NCBI RefSeq assembly: GCF_002277815.1
Contig: NZ_NKJI01000006.1
Coordinates: 310,001-374,000 of the forward strand
Direction of reading: 5' to 3'
Source of the DNA: Pseudomonas sp. ERMR1:02
Lineage (GTDB): Bacteria; Pseudomonadota; Gammaproteobacteria; Pseudomonadales; Pseudomonadaceae
Length of the DNA: 64,000 nt
The translations under genes and the position numbers were made by a program. Below the pieces are notes generated by a model. It did no database searches. It saw nothing but the letters and a program-made list of their open reading frames with translations, and was not told where the DNA came from. This document shows, one piece after another, positions 61,540-64,000 of the stretch. The first letter of the stretch is position 1, and every line of letters starts with the position of its first letter.

Positions 61540-62343
61540 TCAGTGGACGATTGAGTTGGGCGGCAAATGCCCCAGCCGCTCCGTCAAACGAATCCGCTGG
61601 ATCGGGTCGTCGCTGAGCAGCAGGGCATGTTCCAGGTCGAAGCGCTCGGCGTTGGGGCATTCCAGCCGTTGGTAGAGGCTGGCCCGGGCCAGGTAATCCG
61701 CGGCTGTGCCGTTGCCCAGTTCCAGCACGCGTTCGGCGTCGACCAGGGCCCCGATGTAATCGTCATTGGAAAGGTGTAGCTGGCGCAGGTTGCGCGACAG
61801 ACGTTGCAGCATTTGCACGGGCTCGGCGGTGATCAGGTGTTCGGCGCTGAGTTTCAGGTTCGGGCCGTACTGGCGGTGCAGCAGTTCCCGGCAATCGTTG
61901 GGATAGAGGCGACGGCCGCCGCACGGATCGAGCAAGTGATCGGCGCCCGGTACGCGCAGTAGAAAATGGCCGGGGAAGTTGACCCCGACCAAGGGGATTT
62001 CCAGACCTCTGGCCAACTCCAGTGCGATCAGGCCCAAGGCCAGGGGTTGCCCGCGCCGGCGTTCCAGCACTCGATGGAGTAACGCCACTTGTGGCCGCAA
62101 GGGAGTGGAGTCGTCCTGGGCGAACCCCAGGTCATTCATGCGCCGCAACAACGGTTGCGCCAGCTCGCTCACCGGCAACATCGGCAGGCTGCCACTGATG
62201 CGCTGTTGCAGCTCTTTGAAGTTTACCAGCAGCGTCCCGAGGTTCACCTCGCTGTCATGTTCGGCGGCAATCCAAAGCGCCGCCTCGAACAGCGCGGGCG
62301 GTGAACGTTGCAGGCAGGCGAAAAACGATTGGCGCGGGGTCAT
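61540..62343 (-). CDS. SirB1-family (transglutaminase-like/TPR) protein
   Basis: A 267-residue protein of the SirB1/YchA family. The N-terminal half has the family pattern (LERRRGQPLALGLIALELAR; GVNFPGHFLLRVPG) and the C-terminal third reads as TPR-like helices (DDYIGALVDAERVLELGNGT). The biochemical role is not established. The ATG at 62343 with CGGAGAT upstream is preferred to a longer reading from 62415. Confidence 0.85.
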   Translation of the reverse strand: MTPRQSFFACLQRSPPALFEAALWIAAEHDSEVNLGTLLVNFKELQQRISGSLPMLPVSELAQPLLRRMNDLGFAQDDSTPLRPQVALLHRVLERRRGQPLALGLIALELARGLEIPLVGVNFPGHFLLRVPGADHLLDPCGGRRLYPNDCRELLHRQYGPNLKLSAEHLITAEPVQMLQRLSRNLRQLHLSNDDYIGALVDAERVLELGNGTAADYLARASLYQRLECPNAERFDLEHALLLSDDPIQRIRLTERLGHLPPNSIVH

Positions 62344-62526
62344 CAAAATCTCCGGGCAATGCCTCGTTTTAGCCCCGTCTCTGCCATTCGTCCAGTACTG
62401 TGCAGGGGTGTTCACGGTTTATTTCCGAATGACTGAATGGCCGCTCCGCTTATTCCGGTGCGCTTCTGCATTTTTTTAGCGCAAGCCTATACTGGCGACT
62501 ACAAGAAGTGATTCGGGAGCCTTACG

Positions 62527-63546
62527 ATGTTCGCTCTCATGCAAAGCACTCGCCTTGAATCGCTGCATCTGAGCGTCGACCCGGCCACCGGGTTGAAGGC
62601 GGTCATTGCCATTCATAACAGTCGCCTGGGGCCTGCCCTGGGTGGTTGTCGTTACCTTGCCTACCCCAGCGACGAGTCCGCAGTCGAGGATGCCGTGCGC
62701 CTTGCCCAAGGCATGAGCTACAAGGCGGCACTGGCCGGCCTGGCCCAGGGCGGCGGTGTGGCGGTGATTATCCGCCCGGCTCACGTGGCGAACCGCGCCG
62801 CGCTATTCGAAGCTTTCGGGCGCTGCATCAATCAGCTCGATGGCCGCTACATCACTGCCATCGACAGCGGTACTTCAGTGGCGGATATGGACTGCATCGC
62901 CCAGCAGACCCAACACGTCACCAGCACCACTTCGGCGGGTGACCCTGCGCCCCACGCGGCAATGGGTGTGTTCACCGGCATTCGTGCCACCGCCATGGCG
63001 CGGTTGGGCAGCGATAACCTCGAAGGCCTGCGCGTGGCTATTCAAGGTCTGGGCAATGTCGGTTTTGCCTTGGCGGAACAGCTGCATGCCGCCGGTGTCG
63101 AACTGCTGGTTAGCGATATCGACCATGGCAAGGTGCAACTGGCGATGGAGCAACTTGGCGCTCACCCTATTGCCAACGACGCGCTGCTCAGCACGCCTTG
63201 CGACATTCTCGCGCCGTGCGGCCTGGGTGGCGTGCTCAACAGTCATAGCGTGACGCAATTGCGCTGCTCGGCGGTGGCGGGTTCGGCGAACAACCAGTTG
63301 ACTCATCTGGACGTAGCCGATCAGCTTGAGCGGCGGGGCATCCTGTATGCGCCGGATTACGTGATCAATGCCGGCGGGTTGATCTACGTCTCACTCAAAC
63401 ACCGTGGCGAAGAACTGTCGACCATCACCGCACACCTGTCGAAAATCAGCTCGCGACTAACGGAAGTGTTTGCCCATGCCCAGGCGGAAAAACGTTCGCC
63501 GGCGCGGGTGGCGGATGAGTTGGCGGAGAAAGTGTTGTACCGATAG
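62527..63546 (+). CDS. Leu/Phe/Val dehydrogenase family protein (catalytic Lys replaced)
   Basis: A 339-residue member of the Glu/Leu/Phe/Val dehydrogenase family. The substrate-binding lysine is Lys66 in GMSYKAALAGL and the nucleotide motif is QGLGNVGFALAEQL. The second lysine of the normal GGGK motif, 12 residues on, is valine here (AQGGGVAVII, Val78), and the usual AEDVGT reads AIDSGT with its aspartate kept. So oxidative deamination may be weak or altered. Alone on the plus strand, about 180 bases from the SirB1-like gene. Confidence 0.85.
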   Translation: MFALMQSTRLESLHLSVDPATGLKAVIAIHNSRLGPALGGCRYLAYPSDESAVEDAVRLAQGMSYKAALAGLAQGGGVAVIIRPAHVANRAALFEAFGRCINQLDGRYITAIDSGTSVADMDCIAQQTQHVTSTTSAGDPAPHAAMGVFTGIRATAMARLGSDNLEGLRVAIQGLGNVGFALAEQLHAAGVELLVSDIDHGKVQLAMEQLGAHPIANDALLSTPCDILAPCGLGGVLNSHSVTQLRCSAVAGSANNQLTHLDVADQLERRGILYAPDYVINAGGLIYVSLKHRGEELSTITAHLSKISSRLTEVFAHAQAEKRSPARVADELAEKVLYR

Positions 63547-63566
63547 CAAGGTCAGAAAATCACAGA

Positions 63567-63602
63567 CATGAAAAAGGCCCTGAGCCATCGACTCAGGGCC
63601 TA
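63567..63602 (-). terminator. Intrinsic terminator of yebG
   Basis: Read on the minus strand: AGGCCCTGAG-TCGATGG-CTCAGGGCCT followed by TTTTC, about 18 bases beyond the yebG stop. It may also slow plus-strand transcription from the dehydrogenase gene. Confidence 0.85.
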
Positions 63603-63619
63603 TTCAATTCGAGTGTCAC

Positions 63620-63976
63620 TTACTTTGCGGCTTTAGCGGCCTTGGCTGGCTTGGCCGGGGCAATCGGCTCAACGGCTGCCTCTTCAACAGGTGCTGCCAC
63701 TTCAACCGGTTGCACGACTTCAACAGGCGCGGTGAGCAACTCGGACAAGGCGTCCGGCTGGCTCTTGAACGCCTTGGCGAACACATCGCGATTTTTTGCC
63801 ATGTAGATCCCGGCTTCTTCCACTTGCTGCTCGGTCAGGGACGGAACGGCTTTGTGCAACACTTCAGCCAGCAACTCGGCCAGCTCGAGCATTTTGTCAT
63901 GACGGTCAGCTTCGGCTTTATCCATGAACAAACGCTCCAGATCTCGGCTGCTGCGGTATACCACTTCGACGGCCAT
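63620..63976 (-). CDS. yebG: YebG family protein (SOS-associated)
   Basis: A 118-residue protein whose first about 75 residues match YebG (MAVEVVYRSSRDLERLFMDK; HDKMLELAELLAEVLHK), a small LexA-controlled protein of unknown role in E. coli. The last about 30 residues are Ala/Pro/Lys-rich (PAKPAKAAKAAK), a tail longer than the E. coli one. Its promoter region lies outside the window, so a LexA box cannot be checked. Confidence 0.85.
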   Translation of the reverse strand: MAVEVVYRSSRDLERLFMDKAEADRHDKMLELAELLAEVLHKAVPSLTEQQVEEAGIYMAKNRDVFAKAFKSQPDALSELLTAPVEVVQPVEVAAPVEEAAVEPIAPAKPAKAAKAAK

Positions 63977-64000
63977 TCACCACCTCACATGCCTTCACAT

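Overview
The window is a stretch of chromosome from a Pseudomonas, most likely of the P. fluorescens/P. putida group. The evidence is gene content and order (rng-yhdP-nitrilase-tldD; kdsD-kdsC-lptC-lptA-lptB-rpoN-hpf-ptsN-rapZ-ptsO; mlaFEDCB-ibaG-murA-hisGDC-algW; pta-slyD-gpx-trxB; folX-folE-folM; hmgR-hmgA-fahA-maiA), high-GC coding sequence, and more than a dozen REP/REPIN-type inverted repeats of the kind common in fluorescent pseudomonads. It is mostly core genome: no prophage, transposase, integrase, CRISPR array, rRNA or tRNA gene was seen.

Layout. 1-8.7 kb: end of rng, the envelope gene yhdP, a nitrilase-family hydrolase, and tldD and pmbA around darP. 9.0-16.1 kb, minus strand: Kdo synthesis (kdsD, kdsC), LPS export (lptC, lptA, lptB), sigma-54 (rpoN), hibernation factor (hpf) and the nitrogen-PTS genes (ptsN, rapZ, ptsO). 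16.3-24.3 kb, plus strand: the Mla lipid transport operon, ibaG, murA and hisG-hisD-hisC. 24.4-30.4 kb: a DUF4198 protein behind a 47-bp palindrome, the algW protease, a Nif3-like gene and the sulfate-activation genes cysD-cysNC. 30.5-41.1 kb: acyltransferase, pta, DUF3565 gene, slyD, glutathione peroxidase, Old Yellow Enzyme, glycosyltransferase, cysZ, trxB and a class-III aminotransferase. 41.3-47.3 kb: hopJ-like and DUF1244 genes, the monapterin genes folX-folE-folM, an ABM-domain membrane protein, a MerR regulator, and a two-gene unit with a short LOV blue-light receptor and a PilZ-like protein, then a flavodoxin. 47.5-56.9 kb: aldolase II plus alpha/beta hydrolase, an SDR, the DUF1302/DUF1329 pair and a MalT-like LuxR regulator. 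56.9-64 kb: homogentisate catabolism with its IclR repressor and a clear 17-bp operator, a SirB1-like gene, a Leu/Val dehydrogenase-like gene and yebG.

Two things stand out. First, four conserved genes (yhdP three times; lptA, cysNC and pta once each) have broken frames. Each break is repaired by adding one base to a homopolymer run. Since lptA is expected to be essential, this looks like homopolymer under-calling in the source assembly rather than real gene decay. Second, the 44.6-46.7 kb region looks like a compact light-response locus: a complete short LOV photoreceptor is butted directly onto a PilZ-like gene, convergent with a CarH/LitR-type MerR regulator that appears to lack the B12-ligating histidine. 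Other points of interest are the operator-like palindrome at 25.15 kb, a strong minus-strand terminator at 50.5 kb with no annotated gene to terminate, a 244-bp tandem duplication of the maiA 3' end plus a REPIN, and a leucine-dehydrogenase homologue with valine in place of the catalytic lysine.
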